Below are positions 39,849 to 48,814 of a stretch of 64,000 nucleotides of DNA, piece after piece. Numbering within the stretch: position 1 is the first letter of the stretch; every line of letters begins with the position of its first letter. A program made the position numbers and the translations under genes. Origin of the DNA: Lutibaculum sp963816555. Its GTDB lineage: Bacteria > Pseudomonadota > Alphaproteobacteria > Rhizobiales > Tepidamorphaceae. The stretch is taken from assembly GCA_963816555.1 (NCBI GenBank), contig CAWFLD010000004.1:1116001-1180000 (forward strand), in the 5' to 3' direction. The notes beneath the pieces are model-generated. The model did not search any database. It was not told the origin of the DNA and was given only the letters and a program-made list of their open reading frames with translations.

Positions 39849-42800
39849 TCACTCTGCGGCAAGTCCGGCCGCCTCGTACTCGCGCATCGCCTGCGCATCG
39901 CGCGGCGTGATGTCGGGATACTCGGGATCCGACCCGACCTCGGGCAGGATCTTCCAGGAGCGGGCGCACTTCGTGCCCTCGGCGAGCTCGGTGACCACGG
40001 CGACCCCCGGCACCTCCTCCCAGCGATAGGCGTTCTCGGGCCCCTCGCCCTCGACGAGCGTCGCCTGGCTGGTGATCGAGATCTCCGCGAGGTCGACGCC
40101 CTCGAGCGCCGCCGCGAGGTCCGCGTCGCCGACATAGACGACCGGCGCCGCCTCGAGGCTCGAGCCGATGCGCTTGTCCGCGCGCTCGATCTCGAGCGCC
40201 CCGGTCACGACCCGGCGCACGCGGCGCACCTTGCGCCACTTCTCGGCCAGCTCCTCGTCCCACCACTCGCCGTCGACGTCGGGGAAGGTGCGCAGGTGCA
40301 CCGAGCTCTCCTCGTGCGGGAAGCGCGACAGCCACACCTCCTCCATCGTGAAGGGCAGCATCGGCGCCAGCCACGTCGTGACGCAGTGGAAGATGTCGTC
40401 GAGCACGGTCAGGCAGGCGCGCCGCCTGACGCTCGAGGCCGGGTCGCAGTAGAGCGCGTCCTTGCGGATGTCGAAGTAGAAGGCCGACAGGTCGACGGTC
40501 GCGAAGTTGAACACCGCCTGCATGATGCGCTTGAAGTCGTAGTCGGCGTAGCCCTGCCGCACCGTCTCGTCGAGGTCGGCCAGGCGGTGCAGGACGTAGC
40601 GCTCGAGCTCCGGCATCTCGGCGTAGGGAACGCGGTGCTCCTCGCTGTAGTGGTGCAGGCTGCCGAGCAGCCAGCGCAGCGTGTTCCTGAGCTTGCGGTA
40701 GCTGTCCGCCGTCGACTTCAGGATCTCCTTGCCGATGCGCTGGTCGTCCGTGTAGTCCGACCACATCACCCACAGGCGCAATATGTCGGCGCCGTACTGC
40801 TGGATCACGTCCTGCGGGGCGATCGTGTTGCCGAGCGACTTCGACATCTTGCGGCCGTCCTCGGCCATCGTGAAGCCGTGGGTGATGACCGCGTCGTAGG
40901 GCGCGCGGCCGCGCGTGCCGCAGGATTCCAGCAGCGAGGAGTGGAACCAGCCGCGATGCTGGTCGGAGCCCTCGAGATAGACGTCGGCCGGCCATTTCAG
41001 GTCGGGCCGCTGCTCGAGCACGAAGGAATGGGTCGAGCCGGAGTCGAACCAGACGTCGAGGATGTCGAAGACCTGCTCCCACTCGGCCGGATCGTCGACG
41101 AGCCCGTCGAGGAAGCGCGCCGCCGCGCCCTCCTCGAACCACGCGTCGGCGCCCTCCGCCTCGAAGGCGCCGGCGATGCGCGAGACGAGCTCCTCCGAGC
41201 CCGCGAACTCCGCGTTCGGGATGACCTCGCCGGTGTCGCGGTGCACGAAGACGGTGATCGGCACGCCCCAGGCGCGCTGGCGCGAGATCACCCAGTCCGG
41301 GCGGTGCTCGATCATGCCGCGCAGCCGGTTCTGCCCCGACGGCGGCACGAACTGCGTCTCGGCGATCGCCTTCAGCGCCTTGCCGCGCAGGCCGTCCGCC
41401 CCCAGCTCGTCCTGCATGGAGATGAACCACTGCGGCGTGTTGCGGAAGATGACCGGCTTCTTCGAGCGCCAGGAGTGCGGGTACTGGTGCTTCAGGCGGC
41501 TGCGCGCGACGAGGTGGCCCGCCTCGCGCAGCGCGTCGATGACCGCCTGGTTGGCGTCGCCCTTCTCGCCCTTGTCGGTGAGCACGCGCGCGCCGACGAA
41601 GCCCGGCGCGTCCTCGGTGTAGGTGCCGTCGGCGTCGACCGTGTAGGGGATCGTGGGGTCGATGCCCGCCTTGATGAGCGCGCCGCGATGCTCCATCCAC
41701 ACCTCGAAGTCCTCCGCGCCGTGGCTCGGCGCGGTGTGGACGAAGCCGGTGCCGGCCTCCTCGGTGACGTGCTCGCCCTCGATGAGCGGCACGGCGAAGC
41801 CGTAGCCGCCGGCGAAGCCCTTCAGCGGGTGCTCGCAGGTCAGGCCCTTGAGCTCGGACGGCTCGACCGCGCGCACGCGCTCGAAGCTGTCGACCCGCGC
41901 CTGGCGCATCACCTCCTCGGCCAGCGCGTCGGCCAGCACGTAGAGGTCGCCGGTCTCGGCCCAGTTGCCCTCGGGCGCCGCGGTCACCTTGTAGAGGCCG
42001 TAGGGCACCCGGCTCGACCAGGCGATCGCGCGGTTGCCGGGGATCGTCCAGGGCGTCGTCGTCCAGATGACGACGCTCGCGCCCTCGAGCCCGCCGGTCC
42101 GGCTCGCCAGCGCCTGGATCTGCTCGGCGCGGAACGGGATCGGGCGGCCCTCCTCGTCGAGCTCGATCTCGACCTGCGGCGAGCCGGAGCCCTCGCTGAC
42201 CGGGAACTTGACCCAGATCGTGTCGGACTCGTGGTCGTGATACTCGACCTCGGCCTCGGCGAGCGCGGTCTTCTCGACGACCGACCACATGACCGGCTTC
42301 GAGCCGCGATAGAGCGCGCCCGACATCGCGAACTTCATCAGCTCGCGGGCGATCTGCGCCTCCGCGGCGAAGCTCATCGTCGTGTAGGGGTTGTCCCAGT
42401 CGCCCTCGACGCCGAGGCGGCGGAACTCCTCGCGCTGGACGTCGATCCAGCCTTCCGCGAACTGCCGGCATTCCTTGCGGAACTCGTTGACCGGCACCTC
42501 GTCCTTGTTGTGGCCGCCGGCGCGGTACTGCTCCTCGATCTTCCACTCGATCGGCAGGCCGTGGCAGTCCCAGCCGGGCACGTAGTTGGCGTCGTAGCCC
42601 GACATCTGCCTGGAGCGGGTGATGACGTCCTTGAGGATCTTGTTGAGCGCCGTGCCGATGTGGATGTGGCCGTTGGCGTAGGGCGGGCCGTCGTGCAGCA
42701 CGAACAGCTCGCGCCCCTCCGACGCCTCGCGCAGCCGGCGGAACAGATCCATCGCCCGCCAGCGCTCGAGGAAGTCGGGCTCGCGCTTGGGCAGGCCGGC

Positions 42801-42881
42801 GCGCATCGGGAAGTCGGTCTTCGGCAGGAACAGCGTCTGCGAATAGTCGCGCTCGGCTGCGGAATCGGTCTCGGAACTCAT
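39849..42881 (-). CDS. ileS: Isoleucyl-tRNA synthetase
   Basis: Class I synthetase of 1010 residues that charges tRNA-Ile. The ATP-binding HIGH element is seen as GPPYANGHIHIGTALNK at residues 65-81, and KMSKSLGNT near 677; SWDCHGLPIEW-type sequence (GWDCHGLPIEWK) and the editing domain (VIWTTTPWTIPGNRAIAWS) are present. The C-terminus is long, with an anticodon-binding domain but no obvious C-terminal zinc ribbon. Start ATG 42881. It is followed directly by lspA, and ribF lies 205 bases upstream. Confidence 0.97.
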   Translation of the reverse strand: MSSETDSAAERDYSQTLFLPKTDFPMRAGLPKREPDFLERWRAMDLFRRLREASEGRELFVLHDGPPYANGHIHIGTALNKILKDVITRSRQMSGYDANYVPGWDCHGLPIEWKIEEQYRAGGHNKDEVPVNEFRKECRQFAEGWIDVQREEFRRLGVEGDWDNPYTTMSFAAEAQIARELMKFAMSGALYRGSKPVMWSVVEKTALAEAEVEYHDHESDTIWVKFPVSEGSGSPQVEIELDEEGRPIPFRAEQIQALASRTGGLEGASVVIWTTTPWTIPGNRAIAWSSRVPYGLYKVTAAPEGNWAETGDLYVLADALAEEVMRQARVDSFERVRAVEPSELKGLTCEHPLKGFAGGYGFAVPLIEGEHVTEEAGTGFVHTAPSHGAEDFEVWMEHRGALIKAGIDPTIPYTVDADGTYTEDAPGFVGARVLTDKGEKGDANQAVIDALREAGHLVARSRLKHQYPHSWRSKKPVIFRNTPQWFISMQDELGADGLRGKALKAIAETQFVPPSGQNRLRGMIEHRPDWVISRQRAWGVPITVFVHRDTGEVIPNAEFAGSEELVSRIAGAFEAEGADAWFEEGAAARFLDGLVDDPAEWEQVFDILDVWFDSGSTHSFVLEQRPDLKWPADVYLEGSDQHRGWFHSSLLESCGTRGRAPYDAVITHGFTMAEDGRKMSKSLGNTIAPQDVIQQYGADILRLWVMWSDYTDDQRIGKEILKSTADSYRKLRNTLRWLLGSLHHYSEEHRVPYAEMPELERYVLHRLADLDETVRQGYADYDFKRIMQAVFNFATVDLSAFYFDIRKDALYCDPASSVRRRACLTVLDDIFHCVTTWLAPMLPFTMEEVWLSRFPHEESSVHLRTFPDVDGEWWDEELAEKWRKVRRVRRVVTGALEIERADKRIGSSLEAAPVVYVGDADLAAALEGVDLAEISITSQATLVEGEGPENAYRWEEVPGVAVVTELAEGTKCARSWKILPEVGSDPEYPDITPRDAQAMREYEAAGLAAE

Positions 42882-43086
42882 GACGATGAAATCTTGCTGG
42901 TTGGTCGGGGCAACGGCTCGCTCATCCCGGCGATCTGCGACGCGCCGCGATGGCGCGCGTCACGCAGAAGCCGGGCCTGTAATTCGCCGAACGTGGGCGC
43001 GCGACCCGCGCGCGTCTAGCCATCTCCGCATGGCGGCTCTTTTAGCAGAGGGTTCCAAGGGGATAAAGCGGCGAAAACCGCGCCCG

Positions 43087-44052
43087 TCACGGGCCCGGCG
43101 CCTCGCGGCGAACGGCGTCCGCGAGCCGTGCGCGGGCATCCTCGCAGTCGCGGTTCATCTGCTCGACCAGCGCCTCGACGCTCTCGAAGCGCTCCTCCGG
43201 CCTGAGGAAGGCGAAGAACTCGACCGTCAGCGTCTTGCCGTAGAGGCTGCCCTCGAAGTCGAAGACGTAGGCCTCGAGCAGCGGCGCGCCGTCGTCGAAC
43301 TGCGGCCGCCTGCCGTAGTTGGCGACGCCGTCGTGCCACGTCCCGTCGATGCGCACGCGCACCGCGTAGACGCCGTGGCGCAGCCCGCAGCCGTGGCCCA
43401 GGTCGATGTTGGCGGTGGGGTAGCCGAGCGTGCGGCCGCGCTTGTCGCCGTGGACGACCTCCCCCATCGCGAACCAGCGATAGCCGAGGATCTCCGCCGC
43501 CTGCTCGACGTCGCCCTCGCCGAGCAGCGCCCGAACCGCGCTCGAGGAGTAGATCGTGCCGTCCCGGCCGGCCGCCGGCACGATGTCGACGCCGAAGCCG
43601 TACCGCCGGCCCATCTCGATCAGCGTCGCGGGCGTGCCGGCCCGGCCCTTGCCGTAGTGGAAGTCGTAGCCGACCACCACCTCGCGCGCCTCCAGCCCCT
43701 CGACGACGATGCGCGAGACGAACTCCTCCGCCGACAGCGCCGCGAGCTCGCGGTCGAAGGGAAGCTCCAGCACCCCGTCGACCCCGGCGCCGCGCAGGAG
43801 CTCGGCCTTCACGTCGGCGGGGGTCAGCCGGAACATCGGCCTGTCCGGCTGGAAGAAGGCGCGCGGATGCGGCTCGAACGTCATGACGAGCGCCGGCAGC
43901 CCGGCGCTCCTGGCGCGCGACACGGCCATGTCGATGACGATGCGGTGGCCGCGATGGACGCCGTCGAAATTGCCGATGGCGACCACGCCGCCCTTGAGGT
44001 CGTGGGGGAGATCCCCGGTGCGGGTGACGTGCGAGAAGGACGGGTCGGCCAT
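43087..44052 (-). CDS. ribF: Bifunctional riboflavin kinase / FAD synthetase
   Basis: Makes FMN and FAD from riboflavin. N-terminal adenylyltransferase domain with GVVAIGNFDGVHRGHRIV near residue 22 (nucleotidyl transferase HxGH-type motif) and C-terminal kinase domain with KRGRTLGYPTANIDLG near 200 and GVANYGRRPQFDDG. 321 residues, standard length. The ATG at 44052 gives MADPSFSHVTRTGDLP. Gene order ribF-ileS-lspA is a widely conserved arrangement. Confidence 0.96.
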   Translation of the reverse strand: MADPSFSHVTRTGDLPHDLKGGVVAIGNFDGVHRGHRIVIDMAVSRARSAGLPALVMTFEPHPRAFFQPDRPMFRLTPADVKAELLRGAGVDGVLELPFDRELAALSAEEFVSRIVVEGLEAREVVVGYDFHYGKGRAGTPATLIEMGRRYGFGVDIVPAAGRDGTIYSSSAVRALLGEGDVEQAAEILGYRWFAMGEVVHGDKRGRTLGYPTANIDLGHGCGLRHGVYAVRVRIDGTWHDGVANYGRRPQFDDGAPLLEAYVFDFEGSLYGKTLTVEFFAFLRPEERFESVEALVEQMNRDCEDARARLADAVRREAPGP

Positions 44053-44264
44053 TTGTCCTCGAGCTGCGGCTGGATGTATCGCGCGGGGCGGCGCCTCGTC
44101 GCGCCGGCCCGCATGCGGGAGCGCCGCATCCTAGCGATCAAAGCGGGCGCGGTGTACCGGCGATCGCGCACGGCAGATGCGCCCGGTCCGCACGAGCGGC
44201 CGCGGCCCGCGCTTGCCCCGAAGGATGCGCGGCGCCCCGGGGGGCACGCGCGCCCCGGATGGCC

Positions 44265-45047
44265 TCAGTCCTTGCTCATGAAGAACTTCGTGCTCGCCTG
44301 GGAGCAGCTCGGCGCGCCGATCACATAGGGAAACGGCGCGTCGGGATCGTCGGGAATCTGGAAGCAGAGCCCGTCGGAGGAGCGGATGATCCCGGAGTCG
44401 AGGCCCTGCCCCTCCCATCGCCAGGAATTGGTGCCGGGCCCGCACTGCATCAGCACGAGCTGCGCCGGCTTCATCATGCCGGGCGCCTCCAGGTCGATGC
44501 AGAGATCCGGGTGCTTGTCGATCGACAGCGTGCCGTCGGGCGCCGCGACGAAGATCAGGTCCGCCGGCACCTTGCAGTTGTGCAGCACGGGCGTCGCCCC
44601 CTCCTCCAGCGGCCCCTCGACGCCGATGCAGGCCTGGGAGGCGGACTCGGGATAGAGCATCAGGCCGTCGGGCTGCTGCGCCATGATCGCGGCGGTCTGC
44701 TGCGCCGACAGGGCGCGGGCGCAGACCCTGGCGCGCCGGCCGACCCAGCACGCGCCCGAGCGCCTGAGCGTGCCGAGCGGATCCTGCGCATGGGTCGATT
44801 GCGGGTCGGCGTTCCAGCTCGCATCCGCCACGCCCTTGCCGGTGACGTTGACGTAGACGAAGTGCTCGTCGCCGGAGATCCGGAACGAGCCGTCGGGATC
44901 GGCGTCGAACTGGCAGACGCCGTCGATATAGGTCGTGCCGTCGACCGTCAGCTCGCAATCGACGGGACGGGACGTGCCAGCCCAAGCGGGCGCGGCGAGG
45001 AGTGTGGCCACGGCGAAGGCCGCGCCGGCGATCCAGCGGCAGAACAT
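44265..45047 (-). CDS. Secreted cysteine-rich protein with ricin-B-like beta-trefoil half
   Basis: A 260-residue exported protein; signal peptide residues 1-24 (ending APAWA). The mature N-terminal half (CELTVDGTTYIDGVCQFDADPDG) looks like a small beta domain seen in other alphaproteobacterial exported proteins. The C-terminal half (LCIDLEAPGMMKPAQLVLMQC followed by TNSWRW) follows the C-L-D ... Q/W pattern of ricin-type lectin repeats. Ten or more cysteines suggest several disulfides. ATG 45047 follows GGGGGGCAAG. It interrupts the usual ribF-HAD-MaoC neighbourhood. Carbohydrate binding is inferred; the lectin call is tentative. Confidence 0.7.
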   Translation of the reverse strand: MFCRWIAGAAFAVATLLAAPAWAGTSRPVDCELTVDGTTYIDGVCQFDADPDGSFRISGDEHFVYVNVTGKGVADASWNADPQSTHAQDPLGTLRRSGACWVGRRARVCARALSAQQTAAIMAQQPDGLMLYPESASQACIGVEGPLEEGATPVLHNCKVPADLIFVAAPDGTLSIDKHPDLCIDLEAPGMMKPAQLVLMQCGPGTNSWRWEGQGLDSGIIRSSDGLCFQIPDDPDAPFPYVIGAPSCSQASTKFFMSKD

Positions 45048-45237
45048 CTTGCCCCCCGACAACGGGAATGGATGGAATGAAAGGCGGTAGAGGGAGCAGA
45101 TTAGGCACGAGCCCGGACGCCGGACAAGCAGGATCTACCGGAAAATCCTCTCCTGAACACAGGTCGATTCCGGCAATTGCCGCCGCGGCGCAAGATCGAC
45201 CCGGGCTCGGCGGCCGCGGATACCGGAAGCGGCCGGC

Positions 45238-45678
45238 TCAGTCGGGCCGGGAGGGCACCAGCACCACGGCCTCGCCGTCGAGCACCGTGCGCGCGTCGAC
45301 GGAGCAGTCGCAGGACAGGACGGCGCGCTTCTTGACGGGATCGAGATCGGCGACCTCGACCCGCGCCACCACGACGTCGCCGATCCGCACGGGGGCGCGG
45401 AAGTTCAGCGTCTGCGAGAGGTAGATGGCGCCCGGGCCGGGCAGCCTGGTGCCGAGCAGAGCCGACAGCAGGCTCGCCGTGTAGAGGCCGTGCGCGATGC
45501 GCTCGCGGAACGGCGTGCGCGCGGCGAAATGGTCGCTCAGGTGGACGGGGTTGTTGTCGCCCGAGAGCTTGGCGAAGCCGACCACGTCGTCGGACATGAC
45601 GGTCCGCATCAACGACGAGGACAGGCCCACATGCAGGTCCTCGAAGTAATGGCCCTGGCTCGTCAGCTGGATGTTCAA
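45238..45678 (-). CDS. MaoC family (R)-specific enoyl-CoA hydratase-like protein
   Basis: A single hot-dog domain of 146 residues. The hydratase 2 motif FAKLSGDNNPVHLSDHFA near residue 35 carries the catalytic Asp and His; GLYTASLLSALLGTRLPGPGAIYLSQTLNFRAPVRIGD follows as usual, in two parts around residues 64-101. Such enzymes hydrate trans-2-enoyl-CoA or feed polyhydroxyalkanoate synthesis. The start is probably a TTG at 45678, with GGGAGA about 10 bases upstream. Neighbouring HAD gene is in the same direction, 111 bases upstream. Confidence 0.88.
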   Translation of the reverse strand: MNIQLTSQGHYFEDLHVGLSSSLMRTVMSDDVVGFAKLSGDNNPVHLSDHFAARTPFRERIAHGLYTASLLSALLGTRLPGPGAIYLSQTLNFRAPVRIGDVVVARVEVADLDPVKKRAVLSCDCSVDARTVLDGEAVVLVPSRPD

Positions 45679-45789
45679 GACGTGTCTCCCGTGGCGGCGC
45701 CGCGGGACGAGCTTATGCCGGCGCGGGCAAGGCGGGCAATCGCGCGCGTTCCGGACCGTCGGGCGCCGCCGCGGCGCGGCGGCCCCGCC

Positions 45790-46659
45790 TCACCATGTCA
45801 GGCGGTGCATGACCGATGTCGGGCGATGGCTCGCCTCCGCGAACAGCCGCGAGACGCGGTCGGCATCGACGGCGCCCTCGCAGACGGTCTCGGCGGCGTG
45901 GATGCCGCTCGCGACGAACAGCGCGTCGAAGCCGAGCGCGACGGCACCGGCGATGTCGGTGCGGGCGCTGTCGCCGATCGCCAGCACGCGGTCCGGCGCG
46001 ATCTCGCCGCGCGGCCGGCCGACCCGGGCGAGCGCCATCTCGTAGATCGGCGGGTGCGGCTTGCCGGCCCAGACGACCTTGCCGCCCATCTCCTCGTAGC
46101 GCTGGGCGAGCGCGCCGGCGCAGTAGACGAGCGTGTCGCCGCGCTCGACGATGATGTCGGGATTGGCGCAGACCATCTCGACCGAGCGCGCCGCGAGCTC
46201 CCTCAGCGGCTCCTCGTAGTCGTCCGGCGTCTCCGTCTCGTCGTCGAAGAGCCCGGTGTTGACGACGAGCCGCGCCTGCCCGATCGGCACGAGGTCGTCG
46301 ACGAGGCCCTCGAAGATGCCGAGGTCCCGCTCGGGGCCGAGGTGGTAGATGCCCCGGCCGCCATGCGCCGCGACGATCTCGCGGGTGACGTCGCCGGACG
46401 TGGCGATCGCGTCGCTTATGTCGTCCGGCACGGCGAGGCCGCGCAGCTGCTCCACGACGGAATGCGAGGGCCGCGGCGCGTTGGTGATGAGCGCGACGCG
46501 GCCGCCGCCGTGGCGGAAGCGCTGCAGCGCCTCGCACGCCTCCGGCCAGGCGGCGACGCCGTTGTGGACGACGCCCCAGACGTCGCACAGCACGACGTCG
46601 TAGCGCTCGGCGATGTCGCCGAAATGATGGAGGACGCCCGCGGCGCCGGTGCCATGCAT
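45790..46659 (-). CDS. HAD-superfamily hydrolase, TIGR01459 / NagD-like class IIA
   Basis: A 289-residue phosphatase. Motif I is VLCDVWGVVHNG near residue 25, in which the second Asp of the usual DxD is a Trp, as is typical of this subfamily. Motif II is ALITNAPRPS, and motif III/IV VWAGKPHPPIYEMAL and VLAIGDSARTDIAGAVALG. These are class IIA HAD features, shared with NagD and pyridoxal phosphatases. The true substrate is unknown. The family is often encoded near ribF and ileS. It lies 19 bases downstream of the EAL gene. Confidence 0.9.
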   Translation of the reverse strand: MHGTGAAGVLHHFGDIAERYDVVLCDVWGVVHNGVAAWPEACEALQRFRHGGGRVALITNAPRPSHSVVEQLRGLAVPDDISDAIATSGDVTREIVAAHGGRGIYHLGPERDLGIFEGLVDDLVPIGQARLVVNTGLFDDETETPDDYEEPLRELAARSVEMVCANPDIIVERGDTLVYCAGALAQRYEEMGGKVVWAGKPHPPIYEMALARVGRPRGEIAPDRVLAIGDSARTDIAGAVALGFDALFVASGIHAAETVCEGAVDADRVSRLFAEASHRPTSVMHRLTW

Positions 46660-46678
46660 GGCGTCTGTCTCCGGTGGC

Positions 46679-48076
46679 TCAGCCGGCGGCCCGTTCCGCC
46701 GCCATGCCGGTCAGCCTGACCGGCCGGGGACGGCCGAACAGGTATCCCTGCGCCAGCGACAGGTCGAAGTCGAGCATGTCGAGCACCTGCGGCTCGCTCT
46801 CGACGCGGGTGGCGATCACCTCGATGCCCGACCGGGCCATCAGGCGCGCGAAGTCGGTGGGGTGGATGTCGCCCGACTCGACGTGCGGATCGACGAGGAC
46901 GTCGGCGTCGACCTTGAGGAAGCGGACATACCGGCTGGCGAGCCGCGGCCCGTCCACCGAGAGCCTGGTGAGATTGTCGAGGCAGAAGCGGCAGCCGAGC
47001 TCGGCCAGCGCCTCCATCGTCTCGCTCTCGACGGCGCCCAGCCCCTCGAAGGCCTCGGCCGACATCTCGAACACGATGTGCGGCGCCTGCTCGCGCCGCT
47101 CCTCCACCGCGTTGACGAGCGTCACCGCCGGGCTGCCGCGCAGGCTGCTCGGGTCGATGTTGCAGAAGATCGACGACGGCCGGTCGCGCCGCGCCATCTG
47201 CTCGGCAGCCTTCAGGCACTTGCGCACGACCGCGGCGTCGAGCGGCGGCAGGAGGCCCGACTCCTTCGCGCTCGCGAGAAACTGCGCGGGCAGCAGCGTC
47301 TCGCCGTGCGCGCCGCGCAGCCGCGCCAGCGCCTCGTAGTGCGCCGCCCGGCGCTGGGGCAGCCCCACGATCACCTGCAGATGCACGTCGACCTGCTCGT
47401 TGCGCAGGGCGTAGACGATCGTCCGGGTCGTCGCCGCGTCGGCCGGCGCGCGCTGGACCGACGCGGGCTCCCTCGGCTCGAGCGACGCGGGGCGCCGCTG
47501 CTGCTCCGGCGCGGGGGCGGCATGGGGCTGCTCCGGCGCGGGCGCCGCGTAGGGCGGCTGGAAGGAGACGGCCTGCCTGGGGGGCGGCGTGTCCACGCGG
47601 GTCTGCAGCTCGGCCTGCGCCTCCTTGACCTCCTTCACCTCCTCGCCGAGATCGCGCAGCAGCGACTGGATCGAGGACATCTCGTCGAGGAGCACGCCGA
47701 GCCGGGCATCCACGGTCTCGCGGATCCGCGTGCCGACCAGCTTCTCGGTGTCGTCGATGCGGGCGCCGAGCATGCCGACCTCGCGCGCCATGTCCTGCGT
47801 CGCCTGCGCGATCTGCATCAGCTCGCGCTCGAACTGCGCCTTCTCGCGCATCCGCGCCGTGTAGAACTCGCCGAGCACCATCGTCAGGAGGCAGGCGACC
47901 GAGGCCCATCCCGCCTCGCCGAGGGTGAAGGATGCCTGGGTGTAGAGCACGACGCCGAGCGACGAGGCGATGACCACCATGCACAGCGCCACGAACCAGG
48001 CCCCCTGCACGGAGGCGACGGGGGCCCGGCCAGACTTGCTCCGTGGCAAGAGAGAGGATTCCGCGAAGATGGTCAT
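46679..48076 (-). CDS. Membrane-anchored EAL domain protein, probably degenerate
   Basis: 465 residues: two membrane helices (about 26-45 and 56-70), a long coiled coil (about 75-160), a Pro/Ala-rich linker (165-205) and a C-terminal EAL domain. EALAR is at 248-252, with further catalytic positions N306, E337, K388, E426 and Q443 apparently kept. The usual DDFGTG loop reads LDNLTR at 366-371, so the second Asp and the loop glycines are lost. The domain may bind cyclic di-GMP without efficient hydrolysis, or be inactive. No GGDEF domain. The ATG at 48076 is supported by the anchor. Confidence 0.88.
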   Translation of the reverse strand: MTIFAESSLLPRSKSGRAPVASVQGAWFVALCMVVIASSLGVVLYTQASFTLGEAGWASVACLLTMVLGEFYTARMREKAQFERELMQIAQATQDMAREVGMLGARIDDTEKLVGTRIRETVDARLGVLLDEMSSIQSLLRDLGEEVKEVKEAQAELQTRVDTPPPRQAVSFQPPYAAPAPEQPHAAPAPEQQRRPASLEPREPASVQRAPADAATTRTIVYALRNEQVDVHLQVIVGLPQRRAAHYEALARLRGAHGETLLPAQFLASAKESGLLPPLDAAVVRKCLKAAEQMARRDRPSSIFCNIDPSSLRGSPAVTLVNAVEERREQAPHIVFEMSAEAFEGLGAVESETMEALAELGCRFCLDNLTRLSVDGPRLASRYVRFLKVDADVLVDPHVESGDIHPTDFARLMARSGIEVIATRVESEPQVLDMLDFDLSLAQGYLFGRPRPVRLTGMAAERAAG

Positions 48077-48133
48077 TCGACACGCCGGTTGTGTGACGGT
48101 GCCACACTAAGCGATTCTCGCCGAACGCATACA

Positions 48134-48170
48134 GCGAAGTGTGGCCGCCGGCGAAGGTGTGGCCGCCGGC
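48134..48170. repeat. Imperfect tandem repeat upstream of the EAL gene
   Basis: GCGAAGTGTGGCCGCCG and GCGAAGGTGTGGCCGCCG are adjacent near-identical copies (17 and 18 bases), lying between the end of the anchored unknown gene and the EAL start. A related GTGTGG lies nearby. Could be slippage or binding sites. Confidence 0.6.
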
Positions 48171-48180
48171 CGATCCGGCG

Positions 48181-48789
48181 CTAGCAGCCGGCCTGGCCGG
48201 CCACCGGCATCTTGAGCGTGGTGCGGCCCGGCATCATGACGGTGAGCTCGCCGGACTCGATCGTCACCCGCTGGTCCGCGCCGGCATTCGGCTGCGCGGG
48301 CGCCGCGCCGACGCGGGTGACCACCGTCGTGGTCCCGTCCTCGCTGTGGAACACCTGGCGGGGATAGGCGCCGCGGCCGATCGGCTCGCCCTCGGCTTCC
48401 GAGCGGTGCAGCATCACGAGGTTGCCCTCGATGTTGAGGGCGGCGACGGCGCCGCTGCCGGCGGCCCCGGCATCCGGCATGATGAAGATCACGTCGCGGC
48501 TGTCGGGCGGCGTCAGGAACAGGCCGCAGGACGCCTCGAAGGGCAGCTGCTCGACGAGGATGGGCTTGAGGGTCGGCGGCCCGGAGCCGGCGGCGGCCGC
48601 GTCGCTGCCGGGCGCGGCCTCGCCCGCCACCGTGGGCACGCGCGAATCGTCCTTCGCCGGCCCGTCCGCCACCTCGGGGGACGGCTCCCAGCCGATGACG
48701 TCCTTCAGCCTGATCGTTTCGGGCAGCACCATGAGCGCCGCGACCGAGGCCGCGAGCAGCACCACGATGAGGCCCCAGAACACGCGCAT
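48181..48789 (-). CDS. Hypothetical membrane-anchored protein
   Basis: I do not recognise this 202-residue protein. One N-terminal helix (VFWGLIVVLLAASVAALMVL, residues 4-23) is followed by a low-complexity Ala/Pro/Gly stretch (about 38-75) and a predicted beta-rich C-terminal domain (DVIFIMPDAGAAGSGAVAAL). Two cysteines are seen, one at CGLFLTPP and one as the last residue. It starts 25 bases after the transaminase stop and may be read with it. Topology suggests a periplasmic domain. No functional call possible. Confidence 0.65.
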   Translation of the reverse strand: MRVFWGLIVVLLAASVAALMVLPETIRLKDVIGWEPSPEVADGPAKDDSRVPTVAGEAAPGSDAAAAGSGPPTLKPILVEQLPFEASCGLFLTPPDSRDVIFIMPDAGAAGSGAVAALNIEGNLVMLHRSEAEGEPIGRGAYPRQVFHSEDGTTTVVTRVGAAPAQPNAGADQRVTIESGELTVMMPGRTTLKMPVAGQAGC

Positions 48790-48814
48790 CGTCAGAAGGC
48801 TCCGGCGCTTGCGA

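Noticed and set aside
39672..43019. 1115-codon open frame on the plus strand opposite ileS
   Set aside because: Same antisense effect; ileS on the other strand has all synthetase motifs.
42882..43086. T-box or leader peptide upstream of ileS
   Set aside because: No T-box core or suitable leader peptide was seen; T-boxes are not expected in this group.
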